Assembly (NCBI RefSeq): GCF_001270745.1
Contig: NZ_LFXL01000037.1
Location: 1-64,000, forward strand
DNA: 64,000 nt
Direction: 5' to 3'
DNA from: Jiangella muralis
Lineage (GTDB): Bacteria > Actinomycetota > Actinomycetes > Jiangellales > Jiangellaceae
The notes under the pieces were generated by a model. It did not search any database. It saw nothing but the letters and a program-made list of their open reading frames with translations, and was not told the origin of the DNA. Position numbers and translations under genes: made by a program. Below, in pieces: positions 52,936-62,400 of this stretch. Position 1 is the first letter of the stretch. Each line of letters begins with the position of its first letter.

Positions 52936-54105
52936 TCAGGCGGTCCGGGCGAAGTACGACGCGTAGCCGGCGTCGACCCTGCCGGTGCCGCCGACCTGCC
53001 GCCCGCCCGCCCGCAGCGCCGCGTCCGTCCCGGCGGCGTCACGAACCGCCCGCCGTACGCCGAGGTCGTGGACGGCGTACCCGTCGTCGCCCACCTCGAC
53101 CGTCGCCAGCGGGTCGTCCAGCTCCGCCAGGCCCAGCGCCAGCGCATCGGCCGGCGAGCCGAGCACCGTCGCCGCCGTCAGCACGGACGCCGGCCGCTCG
53201 GACGGCGAGCCGGGCGCGCGCACCGTGGTGTCGAGCACCGGCAGGAACGTGCGCCGCACCCGGACCCCGCTGACCGGCCGCTGGCCGTAGCCGCGCCCCA
53301 GCACGAGGTCCTCGACGTGCTCAGGGGCGTAGCTCAGCCCGGGCGCCGGCAGCGTGACGAGGTCGGTCTCGCAGCCTTCCACCGCCCGCCGCCGCGCCTC
53401 GGCACCGTCCGCGATCACCACCGTCAGCGCCGGCCACGTCTGGCGGCGCAGGTCGCGCAGCAGCGCCGGTGCGCCGGGCGGCACGACGGCCGTCACCGAC
53501 GGCCGCGACGAGGCGACGCCCGCGGCGGCCGTCGCGGCGCGCAGGGCGGCTCGCCGGGCCGCGACCGACCAGCTCTCGCGGTGGCCCGCGTCGGCCAGTG
53601 TCGACGGCGTCAGCGTGGCCACCAGGTCGCCCAGCACCGGGCCGAGCAGCCGGCGGACCACCACGGGGAGGTCGGGCGCGTACACAGGGACGCCGCCGAC
53701 CAGCAGCTGACGCAGGAATCCGGCCAGCTCGACCGGTCCGGTCGCCGCGCCGAACGGCACCTGGACGCCCGCGTACGGGCGCAGCAGTTCGAGCGCGGCG
53801 GCGCCGAGGACCGCGGGCCGGCCGAGGTCGGCCAGCCGGGTGCGCCCGGCGTACAGCCGCAGCCCGCCGGACGACGTGGTGCGCAGCGTCGCCAGCGGCC
53901 GGGGCGGCGCGCCCGGGCCGTCGTCGTCGAACGGGTCGAATCCGGTGGGGGAGACCAGCATGGTGTTGACGGCCGGCAGCGGCGCCGCGACGACGGCGTC
54001 GGCCGCCGCCCGGAGCGCGGCCGGGTCGAGTGTGGCCAGGACGGTCCAGTTCGGGGCAAACGGCTCGACGATCGGTGCTGGTGGGAGGTCGGTTTTGGTC
54101 GGCAT
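52936..54105 (-). CDS. Uncharacterised protein with a degenerate GT-A-like C-terminal half
   Basis: A 389-residue protein. The second half (about residues 195-330) reads like a GT2 fold without its metal site: SVTAVVPPGAPALLRDLRRQ, ALTVVIADGAEARRRAV, APGLSYAPEHVEDLVLG. No DxD is seen where a donor-metal motif would be. The first 190 residues are unrecognised. It may be an inactive or regulatory GT partner of the divergent GT2 at 54185. ATG 54105 is used; the reading frame extends upstream into the intergenic space without support. Confidence 0.65.
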   Translation of the reverse strand: MPTKTDLPPAPIVEPFAPNWTVLATLDPAALRAAADAVVAAPLPAVNTMLVSPTGFDPFDDDGPGAPPRPLATLRTTSSGGLRLYAGRTRLADLGRPAVLGAAALELLRPYAGVQVPFGAATGPVELAGFLRQLLVGGVPVYAPDLPVVVRRLLGPVLGDLVATLTPSTLADAGHRESWSVAARRAALRAATAAAGVASSRPSVTAVVPPGAPALLRDLRRQTWPALTVVIADGAEARRRAVEGCETDLVTLPAPGLSYAPEHVEDLVLGRGYGQRPVSGVRVRRTFLPVLDTTVRAPGSPSERPASVLTAATVLGSPADALALGLAELDDPLATVEVGDDGYAVHDLGVRRAVRDAAGTDAALRAGGRQVGGTGRVDAGYASYFARTA

Positions 54106-54184
54106 CACACGGCCCGGTAGGTTCTCAGCGTGGCGCCGCCCGGAGGGCGGCGCACCCACACTACCCGGCTCCAGCGGAGGAACG

Positions 54185-55600
54185 ATGTCGCCCACGGCCC
54201 GGACACCGGTCGCCGTCCCCCGGCAGGAATGGACCACCGTCCAGGCACCCGATCTCGGCACCTGGACGCCGTCCCTGACGGTGACGGTGGTGCTGCCGGC
54301 GAAGGACTGCCAGGACGAGCTCGACCTCACCCTCGCCGCCCTCTCGGCCCAGACCTACCCGGCCGGGCTGATGGACGTCGTCGTCGTCGACGACGCCTCG
54401 GCGGAGCCGTTGCGGCTGCCCGCCGTCCATCCCGAGCGGGCCTGCGTGCTGCGGCTGCCGCCCGGCGACGGGCACGGGTCCGGGCGGGCGCGGCACGCCG
54501 GCGCCGAGGCGGCCACCGGCGACATCGTGCTGTTCCTCGACGCCGACATCGTCGCCACCCGCACCCACGTCGAGGCGCACGCCCGCTGGCACCACGTCCT
54601 CGCCGACGCCGTTGTGCTCGGGCACAAGATGTTCGTCGAGTTCGACGACATCACCGCCGCCGACGTCCTCGCCGCCACCCGCGACGACACGTTCGACCAG
54701 TTGCTCGATGGCCGCAAGCAGAAGAAGCACACCTGGCACGAGGACTTCATCCGCGAGGCCGCCCGGCTCACCGCGTACGCCGACGACACCTTCATCGCCG
54801 TCGTCGGCGCCAGCGTGTCGGCGCCGCGTGCGCTGTACGCCGAGAGCGGCGGCTTCTCGACCTTCGGGCTGCGGGGCATCGTCGACACCGAGTTCGGCTA
54901 CCGCATCTTCACCGCCGGCGCCGTGCTCGTCCCGGAGCCCAGCGCCCGCAGCTACCACCAGGGCGCCCGCAACTTCGCCACCCGTGGCGACGAGATCAAG
55001 CGCGAGCGGTCCGGCCTCGCGGCCAACCACCTGCCCATCCCGCTGTTCCGCCCCTCCGACGTCGGGCGCATGTGGCAGGTGCCGGTTGTGCACGCCGTCG
55101 TCGACGCCACCAGCGGGACGCCCGAACAGGTCCAGGTCACCGTCGACTCCATCCTGGCCTCGGCCTACACCGACCTCGTCGTCACGGTGTCGCCGAACAA
55201 GGAGCTGCCGCGCTGGGTCGAGGACTACTTCGCCGCCGACGCCCGGGTCCGGTTCGCGCCGGAGCCCGTCCGCACCGGCTTCCCGGCGCCGTTCTCGCTG
55301 GTCGTGCCCGCTGGGGTGGCCATCGGCCGGTCGGCGGTGGGTTCGCTGCTGGCGCTGTCGTCGTCCGAGCAGGCCGGGATGGTCCGCGCCACCGTGTCCG
55401 ACGAGCCCGGCCCGCCGGTCGAGCTGTGGGCCACCCGGGCGCTGCACCGCGCGCGCCGGCACGCCGGCGCCGACGGCCTCGACGAGACCGCGCGGCAGCT
55501 GTTCGGGGTGCACTGGGTCAGCGGCGCCGAGATCGGCGTCCGCCCCGCCGTCGTCGGCGTGACGAAGCAGGGCATGCTGCACGAGGGCTCGGCCGGCTGA
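54185..55600 (+). CDS. Glycosyltransferase family 2
   Basis: A 471-residue GT-A protein: VTVVLPAKDCQDELDLTLAA at the fold start, MDVVVVDDAS, RARHAGAEAATGDIVLFLDADI with the metal-binding DAD, and a later GLRGIVDTEFGYRIF in the catalytic-acid region. The C-terminal 170 residues have weaker similarity to a second GT-like domain. ATG 54185 has GGAGGAACG upstream, a strong site. It is divergent from 52936-54105, with 79 bases between. Confidence 0.87.
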   Translation: MSPTARTPVAVPRQEWTTVQAPDLGTWTPSLTVTVVLPAKDCQDELDLTLAALSAQTYPAGLMDVVVVDDASAEPLRLPAVHPERACVLRLPPGDGHGSGRARHAGAEAATGDIVLFLDADIVATRTHVEAHARWHHVLADAVVLGHKMFVEFDDITAADVLAATRDDTFDQLLDGRKQKKHTWHEDFIREAARLTAYADDTFIAVVGASVSAPRALYAESGGFSTFGLRGIVDTEFGYRIFTAGAVLVPEPSARSYHQGARNFATRGDEIKRERSGLAANHLPIPLFRPSDVGRMWQVPVVHAVVDATSGTPEQVQVTVDSILASAYTDLVVTVSPNKELPRWVEDYFAADARVRFAPEPVRTGFPAPFSLVVPAGVAIGRSAVGSLLALSSSEQAGMVRATVSDEPGPPVELWATRALHRARRHAGADGLDETARQLFGVHWVSGAEIGVRPAVVGVTKQGMLHEGSAG

Positions 55601-55835
55601 TCACGCCCGCCGCAGCGCGCCGGTGAGCAGGTAGCGCCCGGCGATCAGGAACGTCGGCACACCGCTGACGCCGACACGGCGGCCCAGCTCCGCGTCCAGC
55701 CCTGCCTCGGCGCCGAGCCGGACCACCCCGGCCCGGTCGGAGATGATCACGCCCTCGCCGGCGTCCGGCTGCAGCCCGAAGGCGCGCAGTCGCACCTGGA
55801 CGTCGGCGGCGCGCTCGAAGCCGGCCAGCGCGAGG
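55601..55835 (-). pseudogene. C-terminal remnant of a DsbA/FrnE-like oxidoreductase
   Basis: The leftward frame ends with LDAELGRRVGVSGVPTFLIAGRYLLTGA, the cis-proline region and tail of DsbA/FrnE or hydroxychromene-isomerase-type thioredoxin folds. The upstream part, including any CxxC or catalytic start, is gone: the sequence passes directly into the HxlR remnant of opposite orientation. It is not expected to make a functional product. The stop codon abuts the stop of the GT2 gene. Confidence 0.55.
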
Positions 55836-55837
55836 TC

Positions 55838-56044
55838 GAACGGCTGCGTGAGCTCACCCGCGACGGCTTGGTGGTGCGCACGGTCGAGCCGGCGGTGCCA
55901 CGGGTCAGCTACGAGCTCAGTTCGCTCGGGCGCGAGTTGACCGGCCCGCTGCAGGCGCTGCTGGACTGGATCGGGTTGCGCGCTCACGACGTCGTCGCGG
56001 CCCAGGAGACCTACGACGCCGCGGTTGTCAGCGCGACGCGGTGA
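55838..56044 (+). pseudogene. C-terminal remnant of an HxlR-family transcription regulator
   Basis: In the rightward frame the translation reads ERLRELTRDGLVVRTVEPAV, then PRVSYELSSLGRELTGPLQA and LLDWIGLRAHD: the wing and C-terminal helix of an HxlR winged-helix protein. The N-terminal recognition helix and start codon are absent. Its end overlaps the 3' end of the methyltransferase gene by 17 bases. HxlR regulators are commonly divergent from the redox enzyme they control, so one deletion through a divergent pair explains both remnants. Confidence 0.6.
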
Positions 56045-57074
56045 AGAACCGGGTGCGGCCGACGGTGTCGTCGTCGGCGAGGTGGACGCCGTCGACGGGC
56101 TCGGCCAGCCAGTCGGCGGCGACGTCGGCCTCGTCCGGGCGCTGCGCGTCGTCGAGGGCCACCACGGCGCCGTCGTCAAGCGCCGTCGCCAGCAGCGGGA
56201 ACGCCGGGTAGCGCGACCGCGGCCCGACGCTTCCGGGCGGGCCGTCGACGAACAGCAGGTCGATGCCGCGCAGGTCGTTCCACTGCGGCGCCGCGTACCA
56301 GTCGTGCTTCTCACCGCCGACGGTGACCGGCTCGAGCGGCGCCTCCCGCACCTCCGCCACGTCGTTCAGACCGTGCCGGGTCAGCGCCTCGCGGGTGAGC
56401 GCGGCGTAGCGCTCGTGGTGCTCCAGCGCGACGACGCGGCCCTTCCCGGCCCGCCGGCAGGCCAGCGCCAGCCAGACCGTCGAGCTGCCGCTGCCGCACT
56501 CGACGATCAGCGCGTCGGACGGCAGCCGGCGCACCAGCGACGCCAGCCGGAGCACCGTGCGCGGCGCCGCCGCGAAGCCGCCGAACGCCGGGACCTCGTC
56601 GTCGGCGCCGAGCATGGCGTACAGGTTGGCCAGCGCGGACAGCTCGGCCAGCTGCCGCTCGGTCAGGGTGGCGTGGACGTCGGTCCGCAGCTCGTCGTAC
56701 AGCGCGACCAGCTCGTCGTGGCGCACCGCGGCGTCGAGGCGCTGCGCCCCGATGATGGCGGCCAGCGGCCCGCCGCTGGGGTCGGCCTGCCGCTCCTCGA
56801 CCGCCTGGACGGACGCCGCGACGGTCTCGACCGCGCTGGTGAGCGCCTTGAGCTGCCGCTCCGTCTTACGGGCGCGCTGTTCCGCCTCGCGGGCGCTGGC
56901 CCCGACCGCGACCAGCCCGACCAACGTCAGGCCCACCAGCAGGGTGAGCGCCGCCACGGCGAGGCTGCCGCCCGTCGCGGCCACGATGATCGCCACCACG
57001 ACGGCGGCGAGGGCACCGGCCATGCCCAGCAGGGGCCAGCGGGAGCCGAGTAGAGCGCGTACCGCCCGTTGCAT
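56028..57074 (-). CDS. Membrane-anchored SAM-dependent methyltransferase
   Basis: A 348-residue protein with two N-terminal membrane segments (about residues 14-58) and a predicted coiled coil (about 60-95; EAEQRARKTERQLKALTSAV). A class I methyltransferase domain follows (about 150-345) with LIVECGSGSSTVWLAL as motif I, VVALEHHERYAAL as the acidic ribose-binding strand end, and IDLLFVDGPPG. The anchor and coiled coil suggest it works on a membrane-bound glycan or in a complex. In some bacteria methylation caps polysaccharide chains, but this is inference. ATG 57074. Confidence 0.82.
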   Translation of the reverse strand: MQRAVRALLGSRWPLLGMAGALAAVVVAIIVAATGGSLAVAALTLLVGLTLVGLVAVGASAREAEQRARKTERQLKALTSAVETVAASVQAVEERQADPSGGPLAAIIGAQRLDAAVRHDELVALYDELRTDVHATLTERQLAELSALANLYAMLGADDEVPAFGGFAAAPRTVLRLASLVRRLPSDALIVECGSGSSTVWLALACRRAGKGRVVALEHHERYAALTREALTRHGLNDVAEVREAPLEPVTVGGEKHDWYAAPQWNDLRGIDLLFVDGPPGSVGPRSRYPAFPLLATALDDGAVVALDDAQRPDEADVAADWLAEPVDGVHLADDDTVGRTRFFTASR

Positions 57075-57129
57075 CGAATCTCCGTCGTAGGTCTGGTCGG
57101 GAAGGGGAAAACTGTACCGGCGCCGAGGA

Positions 57130-58215
57130 TCAGTGTGCGGTGGCGTGTGCCAGCTTCTCCAAGGAGTGAACGAACAGATCGGCGTCGGCGTCCCAGCTGT
57201 AGTGCGCGATGACGGCGGCGCGCCCGGCCTCGGCCATGCGGGCCCGCTCCGCCGGGTCGGCCCGCAGCGCCCGGACCGCCGCCTCCGCCGCGTCGACGTC
57301 GCCGAACGGGACGATCGTGCCGCACCGATGCCGCATGATCAGCTCCGCCGACGCCGGGTTCGGCGTGCTGATGACCGGCAGGCCGTGCGCCATGTACTCG
57401 ACGATCTTCGTGGGCCGGGAGTGCGCGTAGTTGGGCTGCTCGTGCAGCAGGCTGAGCCCCGCGAGCGCGCCCGGCAAGATCGTCAGCGCCTCGTCGTTGG
57501 GGACGAAGCCGTGCCAGGTGACCGCGCCCTCGGCCTGCGCGGCCTCGATGGCGGCCTGACAGTCGGCGTCGGCCGGGCCGACCAGGTGCACCTGCAACTC
57601 CGGTGCCAGCCGCCGGCCCAGCTCCACCAGGTCGAGGCCGCCGCGCGCCGCCGTCAGCCGGCCCAGGTAGATCACCCGGTCGTCGACCGGCGCGCTGACG
57701 TCGTCGGGGATCGCCACGCTGTTCCGGACGACGGTGTGCTGCTTGCGGAAGCGGCCGGCGTAGGACTCCTCGGCCAGCAGCAGCGGCATGCGGCGCTCGG
57801 CGTGCCGCTCGATGGCCCGGATCAGCGCCGCCCCCGCCGGGCGGCCGGCCCTCGGCAGCCACGCCTTCATCCGCAGCGCCGCGGCGGTGTCCTCGTGCAC
57901 GTCCCACACCAGGCCGGGGATGTTCAGGCCGATGCTGGCCAGCACCAGCTCGGGGTCGTGCATCAGGACGATGTCGAACTCGCGGCCGCGCCGCTTCAGC
58001 AGCCGCCGCGCCGTCCGCATCGCCGTCAGCCGATGCCGTCCGTGCGACCGCGGGATGTCGATGACGCTCAGGTCACTCGGGATCGGCCGGCCGGTGTCGC
58101 TGAACGGAGCCGCCAACGTCACTTCATGCCCGGCCTCCCGCAACGCGACGATCTGCCGATGCCTGATGCGTGCGTCTTCCGGGTCGTGGACGACGGTCAG
58201 GACGAGGACGCGCAT
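57130..58215 (-). CDS. Glycosyltransferase family 4 (GT-B)
   Basis: A 361-residue GT-B enzyme with LVLTVVHDPEDARIRHRQIV at the start, VLMHDPELVLAS, LVWDVHEDTAAALRM, DRVIYLGRLTAARGGLDLVE, and SRPTKIVEYMAHGLPVISTP in the donor/catalytic region. It resembles the 6171-7271 protein in motif order. ATG 58215 opens the family domain; a 25-residue in-frame extension upstream is unsupported. It lies 55 bases downstream of the methyltransferase start on the same strand, so the two are likely one operon. Confidence 0.88.
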   Translation of the reverse strand: MRVLVLTVVHDPEDARIRHRQIVALREAGHEVTLAAPFSDTGRPIPSDLSVIDIPRSHGRHRLTAMRTARRLLKRRGREFDIVLMHDPELVLASIGLNIPGLVWDVHEDTAAALRMKAWLPRAGRPAGAALIRAIERHAERRMPLLLAEESYAGRFRKQHTVVRNSVAIPDDVSAPVDDRVIYLGRLTAARGGLDLVELGRRLAPELQVHLVGPADADCQAAIEAAQAEGAVTWHGFVPNDEALTILPGALAGLSLLHEQPNYAHSRPTKIVEYMAHGLPVISTPNPASAELIMRHRCGTIVPFGDVDAAEAAVRALRADPAERARMAEAGRAAVIAHYSWDADADLFVHSLEKLAHATAH

Positions 58216-58482
58216 GGCGCTAGCTAGCCCGCCCGCTGACCGTGAGTCGTACTCGCACCTTGGTCCCCGACTTCCCATCGACACAGCCACACCCTGGAGA
58301 CGCCCATGCCCACCCGCGCGGTTGCACGGTGAACGTCCCGGATCTCTGCGCCCCCACCTGGCCGTCCGGCCGCACTGAGGCGGCGCATCACCCGGTGGAT
58401 CCTACAGCAGGACCGGAGTCCGTCCCAGGCCGGTTGTATTGTGCTGATTCATTCGTGGCGTCGAGTGCTTGGAGGGCGGGCC

Positions 58483-58911
58483 ATGAGGGTCCTCGCGGTC
58501 CTGGTCAGCGCGGTTCTGGCGGCGTTCACAGCCGTGGCGCCGCCCGCAGCGGCCGATGCGGCACCGTTCACGCTCTACGTCGCGCCGAACGGCTCTGGCA
58601 GCAACGACGGCTTGACGCCGTCCACCCCAGTCGCGACCCTCGAGCAGGCGGAGTACCGCCTCACCCAGCACGCCCCGGCCACTGACGTCGAGATCCGCAT
58701 CGCTCCTGGCACCTACATTGCCGGGCGCACGACGTGGCGCACCTACATTCCCGGGCACACCATCTCGTTCCTGCCGATCGACTACACGTACGACAACAGC
58801 CTGCCGCCGGGGCAGGCGCTCCAGAGCGACGGGACCGGTGGCTACCGGTTCTGGACGGAGTTGCCCGCCGGTCACCCGGACGGCGCCATGACATTGCACT
58901 TGCGCGTTTGA
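58483..58911 (+). CDS. Truncated secreted beta-helix-type protein
   Basis: A 142-residue protein with a clear signal peptide (residues 1-26, ending PPAAADA) then LYVAPNGSGSNDGLTPSTPV and ATLEQAEYRLTQ, the standard N-terminus of secreted right-handed beta-helix (pectate lyase-like) proteins. Those usually run to 400 or more residues; this one stops soon after the first helical coils. ATG 58483 has GGAGGGCGGG upstream. The next 130 bases are less GC-rich and show no continuation, so a deletion or insertion probably removed the rest. Confidence 0.6.
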   Translation: MRVLAVLVSAVLAAFTAVAPPAAADAAPFTLYVAPNGSGSNDGLTPSTPVATLEQAEYRLTQHAPATDVEIRIAPGTYIAGRTTWRTYIPGHTISFLPIDYTYDNSLPPGQALQSDGTGGYRFWTELPAGHPDGAMTLHLRV

Positions 58912-59040
58912 AGTTGCCCTGTGTCGACGTGGGTCGGACCTCGTCACAGCCATTTCGCGCGATAGTTGGTGGGCCACGACCAATTGATTCTAGGTATGTC
59001 GCTGCTCAACTGGACAACAGCTTATGGTCAACAGTTGGTG
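58912..59040. other. Gap between truncated beta-helix gene and immunity gene
   Basis: 129 bases, lower in GC than the rest of the window, with TTGATT and TTATGG-like AT-rich patches. No gene is seen. It may be the scar of the event that truncated the gene at 58483-58911 and brought in the toxin-immunity end. Confidence 0.35.
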
Positions 59041-59412
59041 TCATTGGGCTTCGGTCCAGTCCACATCAAGAAACACGTCGCTGATTATTGCCTTGCCGAC
59101 CACTGTCGGGCCCTCCATGACGAGCATCACAGCCCCTGGCTGCAAATATTGTTTGACTAGGTTCCGGGCAAGGAAGTCGAGCTTGCACTCCCATTCTCCG
59201 GCAGGCGACTCTGCGATGCGCTGGAGGAGCAGGCTGAACTTCTCCGCTGTCGCGGGCCAGCCGGGATCTAACTCGGTCTCGCCCCCAATTGGAAAGGCGC
59301 AGTTTGCTGCATATACAGGAGCCGACGGAGGGCCGGATTTGCGCCCTCCTTCATGAGGGGAGCGCCAGGTGACCCTTGCAGTGGCCGCTGGTGTCTCGAT
59401 CTTCTCGATCAT
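59041..59412 (-). CDS. Candidate immunity protein of the RHS toxin
   Basis: A 123-residue acidic protein of no recognised family, lower in GC than its surroundings. ATG 59412 overlaps the stop of the RHS toxin gene (ATGA), the usual place for an immunity gene in polymorphic toxin systems. Segments WPATAEKFSLLLQRIAESP and LVMEGPTVVGKAIISDVFLD suggest a small alpha/beta fold. It lacks a signal peptide, fitting a cytoplasmic inhibitor. Function is inferred from position only. Confidence 0.65.
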   Translation of the reverse strand: MIEKIETPAATARVTWRSPHEGGRKSGPPSAPVYAANCAFPIGGETELDPGWPATAEKFSLLLQRIAESPAGEWECKLDFLARNLVKQYLQPGAVMLVMEGPTVVGKAIISDVFLDVDWTEAQ

Positions 59413-62400
59413 CGCCAGAGCCGGATTCCATCCATGTGTTGATTGATCAGATTCAGTTGGTCGCCGTTGGCGTACCAGCCCGGCCCGATGCCATCCAGCT
59501 TCCGACCTTCGTAGTGAAGCGTATCTGCTACCGAGCTAGGTATGCGCGTCTCAACGGTGACGCCTCGTCCCTGGTTCAGGCTAGCTCCCCACTGGTCAGC
59601 GTGCTCGCCACGGGTTGCGAACCATTTGCCCTCCATCATGCCTGGCCCCGGACTGAACTGGCCCGTGCCAGCAATTGAGTCGAATTCTGCCTCGTCGACG
59701 TTGCGGAACATCCGAACGGAATCATCGCAGGTGTTGTGGACGAGGACGTCGTCCTCACCGACATGGTACGTATGGATGTCGGTGATGGTGAGGTTGTAGG
59801 CGAGCCCGTCATAGGCGGACGCCCCGTCGATGCCGCCAACGGTCAAGAGGCGGCCGTCGGCTGTGAGGACAGAGTCATCGGTGTCGATCGCGGCGGCGTC
59901 CTGGAACTCCTGCTCGCTGGCGTTCCAGAACGGGTGGTCCTCGGTCGTCGTGATGGTCGTGCCGTCGACCTCGAGGTTGACGAGAGTGTCCTCGTGGACC
60001 CAGACGTGGGTGACGGACTTGGCGGCCTGTTCGCCGGTCTCGGGATCGGTGGCGACGACCTCGTCGCCTACTTCGACGTCTTGGATTGCTTTTCGGGTGC
60101 CATCACCCATAAGTACCAAGGTGGTGCCCGCAAACGACTTCATGCCACATGCCCTAGCGGCTGTCGCAAGTTCGTCCGCGACATTATCCGCGGCGCGGAC
60201 GCCGTCAATTACATGGTTCGTCGTCCGGATCGCGGTGCGTGCGACAGCAGCGCCTGGAATGAAGTTGGAACCCGCCCACAGGCATGCAACCGCATCGCCC
60301 TGAAAGCAATTGACGAAGTCGTCGGCGCCGATCAACCACCCGATCGGCCCCAGTGAGTCGAGGAAGCCTCCGGTCGGCCTGTGTCTGGCCTGCGCGATTG
60401 CTTGTTCAAGCGGCACGAACGAGGTGGCAGGAGTGCTCGGTCCGCTATAGGTGTGCGTGACCGGCGCGATTCCGTAGCCGCTGGCGGCCGGACCATAGTT
60501 CGTGTGTCCGCTTTGCAGGCCCTGTCCAGATGGTTGTTTGCCGACGGGGTTCGCGGTAGATGGCGGCTGTTTGGCGACTACGCCGCCGTAGGTGGCCGCG
60601 CGCGTGCCCGGCTGGTTGGACGGGAAGAGGCCGGTCGGATCGCTGCCGGTGACCGGGCTGTTGTTCGCGTACGCGTACCCGTTCATCTGCTGTGGGTTCT
60701 GATGATCGATGATCGGGTCCACGGACAGGAACCGGCCGATCGTCGGGTCGTAGGCGCGGGCGCCCATCTGGATCAGCCCGGTGGCATCGTCCTCGATGCC
60801 GGTGTGGAAGCCGCGGTCCGTCGGGAAGGTGCCAACAGAACCCGTGGAGCCGCGGTAGTTGCCGAACGGATCGCGGTCCATGTTCTTGACCGAGCTGCTG
60901 TCGGCGTCGATGGCGGTGTCTGCGCTGCCGTTGTGGTCGGCGTACAGGTCTTGCAGGCCACCGGAAGGACTCCGGACGGAGATGGTCTGGCCGCCGAAGG
61001 AGTAGTACCGCCGCGCCGACACCGCGTTGGTGGCGCGGTCCAGTTCGAGGTCGTGCCCGGGCAGGTAGATCGTCACCTTGTCGGGGTTACGGCGAACGAG
61101 TCGGTCGCCGTCGGCCGTGTAGACGAAGGAGGAGGCGCCGGCGGAGGTGGTGGCGGTCTTGACGCGGCCTTCGACGTCCCAGGTGTAGGACTTGCCGCCG
61201 GCCGTCAGCGTGTTGCCGGTGGCGTCGTAGGTGTAGGAGGTCGTGGTGGAGCCGGCTGTGGACGACGTGAGCGTGTGCGGCTGCGGCGAGCCCGCGGCCG
61301 GGTAGGCGTACGTCGTCGTGGCCAGGTTCTCGGTGCCGGCCGACGACAGGCGGGTGCGGACGAGCGAGGTCCGATTGCCGGTCAGGTCGTAGGTGTAGTC
61401 ATGGTGATAGTTGTCCGTCCCTCCGCTGGTCGGCGGCAGGTCCGGCGTGTCGCAACCGGTGTCGGTTGCCGTGAATGCCTTGGTCAGCCGGCGCAGGTAG
61501 TCGTACCGGAAGCACTGGACGTCGGCCGTGCCACCCGAGGGGAGGTCCGCGATCCGGGTGACGTTGCCGGCCGGGTCGTAGGCGTAGCGCAGGTCGGAGT
61601 AGACGGACTGGTCCTCGCGGTCGATCCGGGACCGCAGGAGTCGCCGGGTGCCGGCCTCGTACTGGTTCGTCTGCCACGACGCTGTCCCGTACTGGCCCTG
61701 GCCGCGGCGCAGCATCTCACCGTAGGGCGACCAGATCGTGTCGACGGCGTACGTGTTGTAGCCGTACATCCAGTCCTCGACGCCGGTCGCCTCGTACCGG
61801 TGCTGCAATGTCTCCGCCGGTAGGCCGCCGATGGCCGGCATCGTCGTGGTCGCGACGGAGCCGTCCGGGTTGTAGCTGTTGGAGAAGGAGTACTGTCCGG
61901 CCAGCGCGCCCTCCGTCGCCGAGATGCTCACGCGGCTGCCCAGCGGCCGGTAGGCGTCGTCGTAGCCGGTGATCGCCGTCGTGTAGGTCGACGTGCCCTC
62001 CCGCCGGAACGACAGCGTCGGCTGGCCCAGTTCCAGCGTGTCGTACCGCCACTCGGCGATCGCGGTACTGGTGACCGAACCTTGGTGGGTGGACGTTTTC
62101 CGCCCCAGCGCGTCGTAGGTGTAGGCGAGCGTGCGATTCTCGGCGTCCGTGGTCGATGTCAGCTGGCCCGCGACGTCGTAGGTCAGCTGCGCCGTCCCGG
62201 TGTCGGGGTCGGTCTTCTCGACCTGCCGGCCGCGCAGGTCGTACTCGTACGACCAGACGTTGCCGGCGGCATCGGTGACGGTCGCCAGCTGGCCGGCCGG
62301 TGTGTACGTGTACCGCGTCTGGTCGTTGGCGCCCGCGGGTGAGCTGCCGTGATACTGCAGCAGGCGCTGTGCGCGGCCGCGCGCGTCGTGGAAGACGGCG

